Shown: positions 24,632 through 34,097 of the stretch, piece by piece
How positions within the stretch are numbered: the first letter of the stretch is position 1
Layout of the letters: each line of letters opens with the position of its first letter
NCBI RefSeq assembly: GCF_001724605.1
Contig: NZ_MEEX01000006.1
Coordinates: 124,001-188,000 of the forward strand
Reading direction: 5' to 3'
From: Phenylobacterium sp. SCN 70-31
GTDB lineage: Bacteria > Pseudomonadota > Alphaproteobacteria > Caulobacterales > Caulobacteraceae
Length of the DNA: 64,000 bases
Made by a program: the position numbers and the translations under genes
Notes under the pieces: generated by a model
Database searches by the model: none
What the model was told of the DNA's origin: nothing
What the model saw: the letters and a program-made list of their open reading frames with translations, nothing else

Positions 24632-25811
24632 CCAGACGGGCCAGCGCGCCCTTCGCCGCCGCCAGCCCGGTCGCGAAGGTCGTCTGGAGCAGGTAGCCGC
24701 CGGTCGGGGCCTCCCAGTCCAGCATCTCCCCGGCGGCGAAGACGTCCGGCCGGTCCTTCAGCATCAGGGTCTCGTCCAGCGCCTCCAGCCGCAGGCCTCC
24801 GGCGCTGGAGATGGCGCGCGCCAAGCCCTGGACGCCGGTCAGGCGCAGCGGCGCGGCCTTGATCGTCGCCGCCAGCGCCGCGGGTTCTGCTGGCAGATCC
24901 TTGCCGTGGGCTTCGCGCAGCAGGTTGGTCTCCAACGGCGAGAGCTTCAGCGTCTTGCGGAGGTGGTTCGACAGCGACTGGCCGCTGCGCGGCCGGTCAA
25001 GCCGCCGGGCCACGTCGTCGGCTCCCATGTCGGGGCGCAGGTCGAAGCTCACCGTGGCCGAAGCGCGCGCCACGATGGCGTCTCGGAGCGGCGCCGAGAG
25101 CGCGTAGAGCACGCCGCCCTCCAGGCCGTAGCGCGTGACCATCGCCTCGCCCCGGACGGCGCGGCCTTCGAACGTCAGCGCGATCCCCTTGAGCGGCTGG
25201 CCGGCGAAGCCCTGCATGACGGGGCTCCAGGCCACGTCGAACCCCATGTTGGCCGGCCGGAACGGCGCCACATGCGACGTCCAGCCCGCCCAGGCGCCGT
25301 CCGAGCCCAGGCGGGGCCAGCTTGCGCCGCCCAGCGCCAGGATCACCGCGTCGGCTCGGACCGTGACGCCCCCCTCCGGAGTCTCGAAACGCAGCGCCTC
25401 GCCGTCCCAGCCCGTCCACCGCCAGCGGGTGCGGATCGTCACGCCCAGGTCGGCGAGCCGTGCGAGCCACGCCCGCAGGAGCGGCGACGCCTTCAGCGCC
25501 GTGGGGAACACCCGGCCCGACGATCCGGTGAAGGTCGGCTGTCCCAGCCCTTCGGCCCAGGCCCTGAGCGCCTCGGGCGGAAACGCCTCCAGGTGCGGCC
25601 GGAGCCAACGCGCCGCTTCTCCGTAACGCGCTGCGAAGGCCTCGAAATCCTCCGAATGGGTCAGGTTCAGCCCGCCGCGCCCGGCCATCAGCAGCTTGCG
25701 CCCGACCGAGGGCATCCGCTCGTAGACCGTGACGTTCAGTCCGGCCCTGGCCAGGTGTTCCGCCGCGAACAGCCCCGCCGGGCCGCCGCCGATCACGGCG
25801 ATCTCGGGCAT
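24585..25811 (-). CDS. BaiN/RdsA-family NAD(P)/FAD-dependent oxidoreductase
   Basis: A 408-residue flavoprotein with N-terminal dinucleotide-binding fold GGGPAGLFAAEHLARAG and the family signature VGRKLLMAGRGGLNLTHSE. The C-terminal FAD segment contains ALDETLMLKDRPDVFAAGEM. Members of this HI0933/BaiN family are common but their reactions are mostly unassigned. The start lies 4 bp after the M20 peptidase stop, so the two form an operon. The Pro/Ala-rich C-terminal tail lies in the overlap with the TauD-like gene. Confidence 0.85.
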   Translation of the reverse strand: MPEIAVIGGGPAGLFAAEHLARAGLNVTVYERMPSVGRKLLMAGRGGLNLTHSEDFEAFAARYGEAARWLRPHLEAFPPEALRAWAEGLGQPTFTGSSGRVFPTALKASPLLRAWLARLADLGVTIRTRWRWTGWDGEALRFETPEGGVTVRADAVILALGGASWPRLGSDGAWAGWTSHVAPFRPANMGFDVAWSPVMQGFAGQPLKGIALTFEGRAVRGEAMVTRYGLEGGVLYALSAPLRDAIVARASATVSFDLRPDMGADDVARRLDRPRSGQSLSNHLRKTLKLSPLETNLLREAHGKDLPAEPAALAATIKAAPLRLTGVQGLARAISSAGGLRLEALDETLMLKDRPDVFAAGEMLDWEAPTGGYLLQTTFATGLAAAKGALARLATPPPPPAPPATDRP

Positions 25812-25815
25812 GATC

Positions 25816-27120
25816 CTAGCGTTCCGCCATCGCCAGCAGAGCGGCGAGCCCCACCGCCATGCCCTTCAGGCTCTCGGGCTTCGCCACGTCGATCCATTCG
25901 TCCAGGGCGTGCGCCCGGCCGCCGGTCCCGCCCGAGCCGATGGTCACGGCGGGGATCCCGAGGCTGATCGGCATGTTGGAGTCCGTCGAGCCGGAGCCGA
26001 GGATCGGGGCGTACCCGGCCGCGCGGACGGCGGCGGCGGTGATCTGGACGATGGGCGCATCGTCGCGGGTGGCGCCGGTGGGCCGGTCGCCGATCAGCTT
26101 GACCTCGGCGCTCACCGCGCCGGCGGCGGTGGAACGGGCGGCGTTCTCCTGCACGACAGCCGCGTTCACGATCTCCAGAAACCGGGCGTCCAGCCGGGCC
26201 AGCTCGTCGCGGCTCTCCGAGCGCATATCCACCTCGAGCCAGATGGCGTCGGGGATCGAGTTCACGCTCACGCCGCCGCCGACCACGCTGGTGGCGTAGG
26301 TGGTGCGGGGCTGGAGCGGCGTCTTGATGCGGTTCATCTCGACCACCGTCGTCCCCATGGCGGCCATGGGATTGACCAGGCCGTAGGCCCCGTAGCTGTG
26401 GCCCCCCGGTCCCTTGAAGGTCACGCGGTAGCGCCGCGACCCCACCGCGCCCGAGGTGATGCGCGCCGCCGAGGTCCCGTCCATCGAGAAGAAGGCGGCG
26501 ATGCGGTCCTTGTAGCGGCCCTGGGTGAAGAGGTGGCGGACGCCGCGCAGGTCGCCCGGACCTTCCTCGCCGACGTTGCCGACGAACAGGATATCGCGCC
26601 GGGTGCGCACGCCCGCGGCGTCCAGCGCTCGGACATAGCCCAGCAGGACGGCCAGAGACCGGGTGTCGTCGCCGACTCCCGGGGCATGGAGCTTCGTTCC
26701 CTCGCGCCGGACCTTCACGTTAGTGTCCTCGGGAAAGACCGTGTCGAGATGTGCGGCGATCACCACCACCGGGCCGCCGGCGGGATCGGTCCCCCGGCGT
26801 AGGCCCATGACGTTACCCTCGGCGTCCATCTCCACGTCCGCGAGGCCGGCTTCGCTCAGCATGGCCATGTAGGCTCGGGCGCGCGCCTCCTCCTTGAACG
26901 GCGGCGCCGGGATCTCTGTCAGGGTGACGATCTCGGCGACGATCCGGTCGTGGTCGCGGTCGAGGTGCGCCACCGCCGCCTCGAACCCCGCGGTCGACCG
27001 CACGGCCTTCACGGCGCGGTCGGCTTCGCCCGGGCTCAGGCCCTCGGCCAGGACCGGCGTGCAGGTCAGGGTGGCGATCGAGACGACGACGGCGGCGATC
27101 GGCCGTGTGGCGGCGAGCAT
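25816..27120 (-). CDS. secreted M20-family metallopeptidase
   Basis: A 434-residue exported peptidase with a Sec signal (cleavage near TPVLAEG, residue 25). The dizinc site is seen as AAHLDTVFP (His124, Asp126), the bridging Asp in GVGDDTRS (Asp151) and the Glu pair in NVGEEGPGD (Glu185-Glu186). The dimerisation domain and a C-terminal GSGSTDSNMP complete the fold. It resembles tripeptidase/carboxypeptidase members. The ATG at 27120 puts the signal peptide at the N-terminus. It is divergent from the DUF885 gene with a 167-bp gap. Confidence 0.88.
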   Translation of the reverse strand: MLAATRPIAAVVVSIATLTCTPVLAEGLSPGEADRAVKAVRSTAGFEAAVAHLDRDHDRIVAEIVTLTEIPAPPFKEEARARAYMAMLSEAGLADVEMDAEGNVMGLRRGTDPAGGPVVVIAAHLDTVFPEDTNVKVRREGTKLHAPGVGDDTRSLAVLLGYVRALDAAGVRTRRDILFVGNVGEEGPGDLRGVRHLFTQGRYKDRIAAFFSMDGTSAARITSGAVGSRRYRVTFKGPGGHSYGAYGLVNPMAAMGTTVVEMNRIKTPLQPRTTYATSVVGGGVSVNSIPDAIWLEVDMRSESRDELARLDARFLEIVNAAVVQENAARSTAAGAVSAEVKLIGDRPTGATRDDAPIVQITAAAVRAAGYAPILGSGSTDSNMPISLGIPAVTIGSGGTGGRAHALDEWIDVAKPESLKGMAVGLAALLAMAER

Positions 27121-27287
27121 CGGACGGGAATCCTTGCGGAGAGGAGGGCCATAAGAGCCGATCCGTCGCCGCGGCTCCAGGGTCGGGCGGCATGACGCCG
27201 ATTTCATGGGCCAACCCGCTGCGTGCGCTTGCGGCGCCCGGCCCAGGGCTTCAAACCTGCGCATGTGATCGCCACAGGAGACGCCGG

Positions 27288-29093
27288 GTGCACAACCGTC
27301 GCCAGCTCATGCTCGCCGCCGCCGCCGCCGCGGCTCTCGCCGGCAGTCGCGCCGCGGCGGTTACGCCGGCGGAGGCCCAACTCGCAGGCTTTCTCGACCA
27401 GATGTTCAAGGAGACCCTGGAGGACAGTCCCGAACTGGTCACCTCCCTTGGGCTCGACAAGGGCGAGTACGCCGCCGCCAAGTCCCGGCTGCACGACGCA
27501 TCCCTTGCGGGTGTCGCCAAGGCCGCGGCCCGCACGGCCGACCAGCTCCGCCGCCTGAAGGCCATCGACCGTTCGGGCCTGACGGGCATGGCGGCGGTCA
27601 ATTACGACACCCTGGCCTTCGAGTTGGAGACCTCGGACGCCGCCAACCGGCGCTTCCAGTACGGCGCGCCCGGCGCCGGCGGTCCCTATGTGCTGAGCCA
27701 GATCGGAGGGGCCTGGCAGGAGGTCCCGGACTTCCTCGACACCCAGCACACCATCGACACCCGCGCCGACTGCGAAGCCTACCTCGCCCGTATGCAGGCG
27801 TTCGCCGCGATGATGGACGCCGAGGCCGAACGCGTCCGCCGCGACGCGGGCCTGGGCGTGGTTCCGCCCGACTTCGCCCTGGCGGGCGCTCTCCGCGGCA
27901 TGCAGGTGCTGAGGACGCCCGCCGATCGGGCCACCCTGGTCACGTCGATCGCCACCCGCGCGAAGGCCAAGGGAATCGACGGCGACTGGGCCGCCGCCGC
28001 GACGAAGATCTACGACGGCGAGATCGTCCCCGCCCTGGATCGCCAGATGGCGCTGATGGAGGACCTGAAGCCGAAGTCTTCACACGATGCGGGCTGCTGG
28101 CGGTTGCCCGACGGGGCCGCCTACTACGACCATGCCCTTCGTCGCCAGACCACCACCGACATCTCCCCCGACGCGGTCCACAAGCTGGGCTGGGAGGTGA
28201 CGCGCGAACTCTCGGCGCGGGCCGAGGTGCTGTTCAGGGAGCTGGGCTTCACCAAGGGCAAGGTGGGCGAGCGCTACATCGCACTCTACGACAGCCAGAG
28301 AGGCGTCTATCCCAACACCGACGACGGCAAGGCCCGCATCCTGGCCGACCTGACGAAGCTGGTGGAGGCGATGCAGGCGCGCCTGCCCGAACAGTTCGGG
28401 ACCCTGCCCAAGGCCGGCGTCGAGATCCGTCGCATCCCGCCGGCCACCGAGGGCGGCTCGTCCACCCACTACGAGGCGCCCAGTCTGGATGGGAGCCGGC
28501 CGGGGATCTATTGGCTGAACCTGCGCGACACGGCCGAAAGCCCATGGTGGTTCCTGCCCACCACCACCTACCACGAGGCCAACCCCGGCCATCACATGCA
28601 GATCGCGCTCCAGCTCGAGGCCGACCTGCCGATGATCCGCCGGGTGATGGGCTTCGGCGCCTACGCCGAGGGCTGGGCGCTCTACGCCGAACAAGTCGTC
28701 CAGGAGATGGGGCTCTACAAGGGCGATCCGCTGGCCGAGGTGGGCTACATCCACGACGCTCTGCTTCGCTCCGCGCGCCTGGTCACGGACTCGGGCCTCC
28801 ACCATCTGCGCTGGAGCCGCGAGAAGGCCATCGCCGAGATGCGCGCGATCGAGGGCGATCCCGAGCCGCTGGCCGCCCAGGAGATCGAGCGCTACTCGGT
28901 CTGGCCGGGCCAGGCGTGCAGCTACATGGTGGGCAAGGTCGTCATCCTGCGCCTGCGCGAGAAGGCGAAGGCGGCGCTGGGGCCGCGATACGATCCGCGC
29001 AGGTTCCACGACGCGATCCTGCTCTCGGGCTCGATGCCGCTGACGGCGCTGGAGGCGGTGGTCGATCTCTACATCCAGGCCAGCAGGGCCTGA
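27288..29093 (+). CDS. DUF885-family putative metallohydrolase with twin-arginine-like signal
   Basis: A 601-residue protein started from the GTG at 27288, which has AGGAG seven bases upstream. The N-terminus MHNRRQLMLAAAAAAALAG looks like a twin-arginine (Tat) signal. The DUF885 hallmark HEANPGHHM lies at 429-437 and matches the HExxPGHH zinc-like motif of the family, which is thought to be peptidase-like. It is probably periplasmic. It is divergent from an exported M20 peptidase, suggesting that both work on external peptides. Confidence 0.85.
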   Translation: MHNRRQLMLAAAAAAALAGSRAAAVTPAEAQLAGFLDQMFKETLEDSPELVTSLGLDKGEYAAAKSRLHDASLAGVAKAAARTADQLRRLKAIDRSGLTGMAAVNYDTLAFELETSDAANRRFQYGAPGAGGPYVLSQIGGAWQEVPDFLDTQHTIDTRADCEAYLARMQAFAAMMDAEAERVRRDAGLGVVPPDFALAGALRGMQVLRTPADRATLVTSIATRAKAKGIDGDWAAAATKIYDGEIVPALDRQMALMEDLKPKSSHDAGCWRLPDGAAYYDHALRRQTTTDISPDAVHKLGWEVTRELSARAEVLFRELGFTKGKVGERYIALYDSQRGVYPNTDDGKARILADLTKLVEAMQARLPEQFGTLPKAGVEIRRIPPATEGGSSTHYEAPSLDGSRPGIYWLNLRDTAESPWWFLPTTTYHEANPGHHMQIALQLEADLPMIRRVMGFGAYAEGWALYAEQVVQEMGLYKGDPLAEVGYIHDALLRSARLVTDSGLHHLRWSREKAIAEMRAIEGDPEPLAAQEIERYSVWPGQACSYMVGKVVILRLREKAKAALGPRYDPRRFHDAILLSGSMPLTALEAVVDLYIQASRA

Positions 29094-29155
29094 GCCGCCT
29101 CGACAGCTCTGGCCAAACGGCGTCCCATGCCGAAAAGGATCGACGGGAGGACGGC

Positions 29156-29935
29156 ATGGCGACGCTCAAGCGGGACGACGGGGTGGAACTCTACTTCGAG
29201 GTCCACGGCCCCGAGAGCGAGGCTGCGCCGACCCTTCTCCTCACCCACGGCTATTCGGCCACGTCGCACATGTGGCGAGGCCAGGTCGAACCGCTGTCGA
29301 AGGCCCATCGCCTGGTGATCTGGGACATGCGCGGGCACGGCCGGTCCGACAGCCCGGACGATCCGGCGCTCTATTCCGAGCCGGCGACCGTGGCCGACAT
29401 GGCGGCGCTCCTGGATCACGTCGGCGCGGAAACGGCGATCGTCGGCGGACTGTCGCTGGGCGGCTACATGTCGCTGGCCTTCCACCGCGTCCATCCAGCG
29501 CGTGTGAAGGCCTTGCTCATCATCGACACCGGCCCCGGCTACAAGAACGACGAGGCGCGTGCGGGGTGGAACCGCACTTCGCTGAAGACCGCCGAACGCT
29601 ACGAGACCGAGGGCCTCGGCGTCCTGGCGAGCGGCAGCCCTGAACGCCGGCAGGCTCGGCACCGCAGCGCCCAGGGCCTCGCCCTGGCCGCCCGGGGGAT
29701 GCTGACCCAGCGCGACGCGGGCGTGATCACCTCCCTGCCGCACATCCGGGCGCCGTCGCTGGTCGTGGTCGGAGCCGAGGACGCCCCGTTCCTGGCGGCG
29801 AGCGACTACATGGCCTCGAAGATCCCCGGCGCGAAGATGGCGGTCATCGACGGGGCCGGCCATGCGGTCAACATCGACCGGCCCGAAGCCTTCAACGCTG
29901 CGATCCTGGATTTCCTGGGCGGTCTCGGCCGCTGA
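29156..29935 (+). CDS. alpha/beta-fold hydrolase
   Basis: A 259-residue hydrolase with oxyanion motif THGYSATSHMW, nucleophile elbow GGLSLGG (Ser100), the acid near VVGAEDAPF and catalytic His in DGAGHAVNID. No signal peptide is seen, so it is cytoplasmic. GGGAGG six bases before the ATG fixes the start. It resembles 3-oxoadipate enol-lactonase and esterase relatives; the substrate is unknown. Confidence 0.85.
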   Translation: MATLKRDDGVELYFEVHGPESEAAPTLLLTHGYSATSHMWRGQVEPLSKAHRLVIWDMRGHGRSDSPDDPALYSEPATVADMAALLDHVGAETAIVGGLSLGGYMSLAFHRVHPARVKALLIIDTGPGYKNDEARAGWNRTSLKTAERYETEGLGVLASGSPERRQARHRSAQGLALAARGMLTQRDAGVITSLPHIRAPSLVVVGAEDAPFLAASDYMASKIPGAKMAVIDGAGHAVNIDRPEAFNAAILDFLGGLGR

Positions 29936-30015
29936 ACGACCGCAGTGCGCCACACTGCTGACATGCCCCTGTCAGCAGGCTGCGCGTCTACTGGGGGCAG
30001 GAGAAGGAGCCACCC

Positions 30016-30657
30016 ATGTCCGACGAGATCGTCTTCTACACCAACCCCATGTCGCGGGGCCGCATCATCCGCTGGATGCTGGAGGAGGTGGGGCGGCCCT
30101 ACCGCACGGTGGTGCTGGACTGGGCCACGAATGCGAACAAGTCGCCCGAGTATCTGGCGGTCAATCCCATGGGCAAGGTGCCGGCGATCGTCCACGGCGA
30201 CACCGTCGTCACCGAGTGCGCCGCCATCTGCGCCTATCTGGCCGATGTCTTCCCCGAGACGAAGCTGGCGCCGCCTCATGGCAGCAGGCTGCGTGGCCCC
30301 TACTATCGCTGGCTGTTCTTCGGCGCAGGCCCGATCGAACAGGCGGTCGCGTTCGGGGCGCTGCAGATCGATGTCCCGGAAGAGCGACGGGCGATGGTCG
30401 GTTTCGGCAGCATGGCCGACGTGCTGAACACCCTGGAAGGCGCGCTGGAGGGCCGGGAGTACCTGGTCGGCGACAGCTTCACCGCGGCCGACCTCTACAT
30501 CGGCGCTCACCTGTCGTGGGGCATGGACTTCGGCACGATCGAGAAGCGCCCCGTCTACGAGGCCTATGTCGCCCGCCTGATGGCCCGCCCGGCCGAGAAG
30601 CGCGCGAGCGAGATCGACGACGGACTCATCGCGGCGGCCCAGGCGCAGCCGGCTTAG
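30016..30657 (+). CDS. glutathione S-transferase family protein
   Basis: A 213-residue GST. The thioredoxin-like N-terminal domain has FYTNPMSRGRIIRWMLEEVG, with the cis-Pro region NPMGKVPAIV and the glutathione-binding TECAAICAYLAD. The helical C-terminal domain contains GDSFTAADLYIGAHL. A GGAG site precedes the ATG. The stop overlaps the convergent VOC gene by 4 bp. Confidence 0.9.
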   Translation: MSDEIVFYTNPMSRGRIIRWMLEEVGRPYRTVVLDWATNANKSPEYLAVNPMGKVPAIVHGDTVVTECAAICAYLADVFPETKLAPPHGSRLRGPYYRWLFFGAGPIEQAVAFGALQIDVPEERRAMVGFGSMADVLNTLEGALEGREYLVGDSFTAADLYIGAHLSWGMDFGTIEKRPVYEAYVARLMARPAEKRASEIDDGLIAAAQAQPA

Positions 30658-31034
30658 GCCGGCTCAATCAGATCCCACTTGTTCCCATAGAGGTCCTCGA
30701 ACACCGCCACGGTCCCATAGGCCTCGTGGCGCGGAGCCTCCAGGAACCTGACGCCGGCCGCGACCATCCTCCCCTGGTCGCGGTCGAAGTCGTCCGTCTG
30801 AAGGAACAGGAACACCCGCCCACCGCCCTGGCGGCCCACCATGTCCGCCTGCTCGCCCATGGCGCGGGCCAGCAGAAGGCCGGCGTCGGAGCCGGGTGGT
30901 CGAACCACGACCCAGCGCTTGCCGCCACCCAGGTCGGCGTCTTCCGCGAGGTCGAACCCGGCTTTGCCGACATAGAATCCGATAGCCTCGTCGTAGTCGC
31001 GGACCAGAAGGGCGGTGAGGGAGAGGCGCTGCAT
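30654..31034 (-). CDS. VOC/glyoxalase-like protein
   Basis: A 126-residue single-module vicinal oxygen chelate protein beginning MQRLSLTALLVRDYDEAIGFY, with AVFEDLYGNKWDLIEPA at the C-terminus carrying the usual Glu. Such proteins include glyoxalases, dioxygenases and resistance proteins; the reaction here is not defined. A GTG two codons upstream is an alternative start. It is the next gene after the EF-G-like GTPase in the same direction, 39 bp away. Confidence 0.82.
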   Translation of the reverse strand: MQRLSLTALLVRDYDEAIGFYVGKAGFDLAEDADLGGGKRWVVVRPPGSDAGLLLARAMGEQADMVGRQGGGRVFLFLQTDDFDRDQGRMVAAGVRFLEAPRHEAYGTVAVFEDLYGNKWDLIEPA

Positions 31035-31073
31035 CCGCACGAGTTAGCGCCTCTCGCCTGTGGGTGGGAGGCC

Positions 31074-33089
31074 TCAGGCGCCGGGTCTGGCGCCTTCCGC
31101 CGCTTCGTCCGCCAGCCGGCCGTGCAATTCGCTCATGTGGTCGAAGTCGGCTTCGAAGGCGCCCAGTCCCTGGGTGAGGCCGCGGAGTTCTGCGATCAGG
31201 CCCTGTCGCTCACTTTGGGGCAGGTAGGCTTCGATGCGCTCCCAGCCGCGCCAGTCCTCGCGCGGCCCCAGGCCCAGGATCTGGCCGCGTCGGGCGGTCA
31301 GCGCCGACGTGACGTTCGAGGCGCTGGGCGAGGGCGAATAGACCGTCAGCTTCTCGATCGGTTCCAGCAGGACCGAACCGGTCGACGCCAACGCCTCTTC
31401 GATGGCGAGGCGCCCCACAGTCCGGAAGGCCATTTCGGACGAGTCCACGCTGTGCGTCTGACCGTCCAGAAGGGTGACTTCGAGATCGGTCACCGGGAAG
31501 CCCTTGGGGCCTTTCGCCAGGCCGTCGCGCACACCGGTCTCGACCGCCGGAATCCATTGCTTCGGCACCGCCCCGCCGACGACCTTCGAGTTGAAGACGA
31601 AGCCAGAACCGCGGGGCAGGGGCCGGACCTCGATGGTGATGTCGGCGAACTGTCCATGGCCGCCCGACTGCTTCTTGTGGCGCGAGCGCTGCTGGACGCC
31701 TCGGGCGATGGTCTCGCGGTAGGGTGTCCGGGGCTGGAGGGTGTCGATATCGACGCCGAAACGCCGCTTCAGCCGCTCCAGCGACAGCCGCACGTGACCC
31801 TCGCCCTGGCCCGACAGCAGCACCTGCCGCTGCTCGGCGTCGTGGGTGAGGCATAGCCCGGGGTCTTCCTCGACCAGCTTGCCGAGCGCGCCCGAGAGGC
31901 GGACGTCGTCGTTTCGGTTCTTCGCCGCAAGGGCCACGGCGAACAGCGGCCGCCGCGCACGCACGGCGGCGCGCACGGCCTGCGGCCGGCCCGAGGTCGA
32001 AAGGATCTGTCCCGCGCCGGCCTGTTCCACCTTGCCGATGGCGCAGATCTCTCCGATCGCGGCCTCGCCGATCTTGCGCAGGGCCGAGCCCTGGATCTGC
32101 GATACGCCACCCGCGCGGCTGTGCGCGCCGTCGGGCAGGACCAGGTCGGCGCCGTCGGTGAGGCTCTGTCCGAAGATTCGCGCGTACGCCAGCTTGCCGG
32201 ACTGGCCGGCGTAGGCCGTCTTCATGACATAGGCGCCGGTCGTGATCCCGATGCGGTCCGCGGCCCGGGCGGGCGGCGGCGTTTCGTGGCGCAGCGCCTT
32301 CAACAGCCGGCGGACGCCGAAGCCGTTCTGGGCCGAGCCGAAGAAGACCGGAACGATCAGGCCCTCGTTCATCTCCCGGACCAGGTCGCCGAAGACGGTG
32401 TCGCGGCTGGGCGTGACGTCGGACAGGAGCTGTTCCATCAGCTCGTCGTCGAAGTCGGCCATCTGCTCCAGCATGTGGAAGCGGGCGTCGGCTTCCTCCT
32501 GTCGGAGGTCGCCCGGGATGTCGATCTGCTCGGACGGCTTGCCGGGGCGATAGACGAAGCATCGTTCGAGGGCGAGGTCGATGTAGCCCGAGACCTTGTC
32601 GCCGCTCCAGGTCGGGATCTGGCGCGCCACCAGCGGCGCGGACGATACGGGCGCCAACGCCTCCAGAAGCTCGCTGAGCGCGCCGCGGGCCTGGTCCATC
32701 TTGTTGATGAAGAGGGCGTGAGGGACGCCCAGATGCTCCAGTTCGCGGAGGGTGGGCTGGAGGAGGGGGACCTTGCCCGGGTCGGGATCGGCGACGACGA
32801 TGGCCAGGTCCACGGCGGGCAGCGCGGGATCGATCTCGGCGCAGAACTCCAGCGAGCCGGGGCAGTCGACGACCACGTAGCGGTCGCCCATGAAGTCGAA
32901 GCCGGCGAGGTTCAACTCCACGGAATGCCCCCGGGCCTTGGCTTCGGGGCTGGAGTCGCCGACTTCGCCGGGCCGGATCGCCTGGCCGGTGGCCGCCTGA
33001 AGCAGGGCCTCCATGAGGGCGGTCTTGCCCGAACTGGTGGGGCCGACGAGCGCAAGCGCCCGAACCGACCCCGTGTCTCGGATTGCCAT
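31074..33089 (-). CDS. elongation factor G-like GTPase (EF-G2 type)
   Basis: A 671-residue translational GTPase paralogue. G1 is GPTSSGKT (16-23), G3 is DCPG rather than DTAG/DTPG, and G4 is NKMD. Domains II-V follow, including the domain IV segment GVQQRSRHKKQSGGHGQF and the domain V end. The switch I region reads RGHSVELNLAGF instead of the canonical RGITI, so the usual threonine is missing. It is shorter than canonical EF-G (about 690-700 residues). This matches the EF-G-like family often present beside a true fusA; its role in translation or ribosome rescue is not clear. Confidence 0.88.
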   Translation of the reverse strand: MAIRDTGSVRALALVGPTSSGKTALMEALLQAATGQAIRPGEVGDSSPEAKARGHSVELNLAGFDFMGDRYVVVDCPGSLEFCAEIDPALPAVDLAIVVADPDPGKVPLLQPTLRELEHLGVPHALFINKMDQARGALSELLEALAPVSSAPLVARQIPTWSGDKVSGYIDLALERCFVYRPGKPSEQIDIPGDLRQEEADARFHMLEQMADFDDELMEQLLSDVTPSRDTVFGDLVREMNEGLIVPVFFGSAQNGFGVRRLLKALRHETPPPARAADRIGITTGAYVMKTAYAGQSGKLAYARIFGQSLTDGADLVLPDGAHSRAGGVSQIQGSALRKIGEAAIGEICAIGKVEQAGAGQILSTSGRPQAVRAAVRARRPLFAVALAAKNRNDDVRLSGALGKLVEEDPGLCLTHDAEQRQVLLSGQGEGHVRLSLERLKRRFGVDIDTLQPRTPYRETIARGVQQRSRHKKQSGGHGQFADITIEVRPLPRGSGFVFNSKVVGGAVPKQWIPAVETGVRDGLAKGPKGFPVTDLEVTLLDGQTHSVDSSEMAFRTVGRLAIEEALASTGSVLLEPIEKLTVYSPSPSASNVTSALTARRGQILGLGPREDWRGWERIEAYLPQSERQGLIAELRGLTQGLGAFEADFDHMSELHGRLADEAAEGARPGA

Positions 33090-33263
33090 GGTCGCGTTCT
33101 CCCATCACCGATGGCGCCGAGGGCGCCCGTCATGCGGGATGTCGAAGCGCCCTGCGCTCAGGTTCAGGCGGTCGGCGACCGGCGAGGGGCCAGACGACGC
33201 CGCCCACTACGCAAAACCCTACGCCCGGAACCGCGGGCGGACGGCGTCACGAAGGCGTGAGGC

Positions 33264-33524
33264 TCAACCGGCCGCCGGCCGCCGGCCGAGCGTCCGGCGG
33301 CGGCGGGTCAGTACGGTATGAAGCCGCTCGCGTTGATGGTCGCCCACTGGCAGGGCGATCCGCGTATGGCCGATCTCCACGTCGTGGGCCGCGTCGGCGG
33401 CGAGCTTCTCCATTCCCGCGGGGTCGAGCCGCCACAGGATGTGGACCAGGTCCGAGACGAGGAGCTCCAGTGTTGCGACACGCGCGATCAGATCGCGCTT
33501 GCTGGTCGAGACTTCGTCGGTCAT
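33264..33524 (-). CDS. 86-residue hypothetical protein
   Basis: The ATG at 33524 has a GGGAGAG ribosome-binding site. The N-terminal part has a helical pattern (RDLIARVATLELLVSDLVHI) suggesting a short coiled coil; the C-terminus is strongly basic (LTRRRRTLGRRPAAG). No domain recognised. It is divergent from the Nudix gene. Confidence 0.55.
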   Translation of the reverse strand: MTDEVSTSKRDLIARVATLELLVSDLVHILWRLDPAGMEKLAADAAHDVEIGHTRIALPVGDHQRERLHTVLTRRRRTLGRRPAAG

Positions 33525-33605
33525 TCGAGGGCTCTCCCCCGTACGCGGGACACTGCGCCGGATGATCGGCCGGCAGCCCTTAAGCCTTCGCTAGCGGCGC
33601 GTCAC

Positions 33606-34094
33606 ATGTCGGATCAGACCTCGGAGCCTATGGTTGTGCGCCCCACCGCACGGGTGCTGCTGGATCGCCGCGACCGGATTCTGCTGATGAACGGCCGACT
33701 GCCGGGCGCGGCCGGAGGAGCCTGGTTCACGATCGGCGGCGGGGTCGAGCCGGGAGAGACCTATGCGGAAGCCGCGGCGCGCGAAATCCGCGAGGAGACG
33801 GGGATCACCGACTTCGAACTGGGGCCCGTGGTCTGGCTCCGGCAGGGCGTCCTGCGATTGCCCCAGGTGACGCTGTTGAAGGAGCAATACATCGTCGCCC
33901 GCTGCGGCGGCGGCGAGCCGGATCGCGGCGGATGGACGGCGCTGGAGCGCGACCTGGTCGACGACATCCGGTGGTGGAGCCATGGAGACTTGGCGCGGAC
34001 GGGCGAGCGCGTCTTTCCGCCGGGTCTCGCCGACCGCCTTCCGGGTGTGCTCTCGGGGCGACTTCCAACTGAACCGGAGTCGATTCCCTGGTGA
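33606..34094 (+). CDS. Nudix hydrolase
   Basis: A 162-residue Nudix protein with a complete Nudix box (Gly45-x5-Glu51-x7-Arg59-Glu60-x2-Glu63-Glu64) in GGVEPGETYAEAAAREIREE. It probably hydrolyses a nucleoside diphosphate derivative with Mg2+. The frame is open further upstream, but that stretch overlaps the divergent gene and shows no family sequence, so the ATG at 33606 is used. Confidence 0.87.
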   Translation: MSDQTSEPMVVRPTARVLLDRRDRILLMNGRLPGAAGGAWFTIGGGVEPGETYAEAAAREIREETGITDFELGPVVWLRQGVLRLPQVTLLKEQYIVARCGGGEPDRGGWTALERDLVDDIRWWSHGDLARTGERVFPPGLADRLPGVLSGRLPTEPESIPW

Positions 34095-34097
34095 GAT

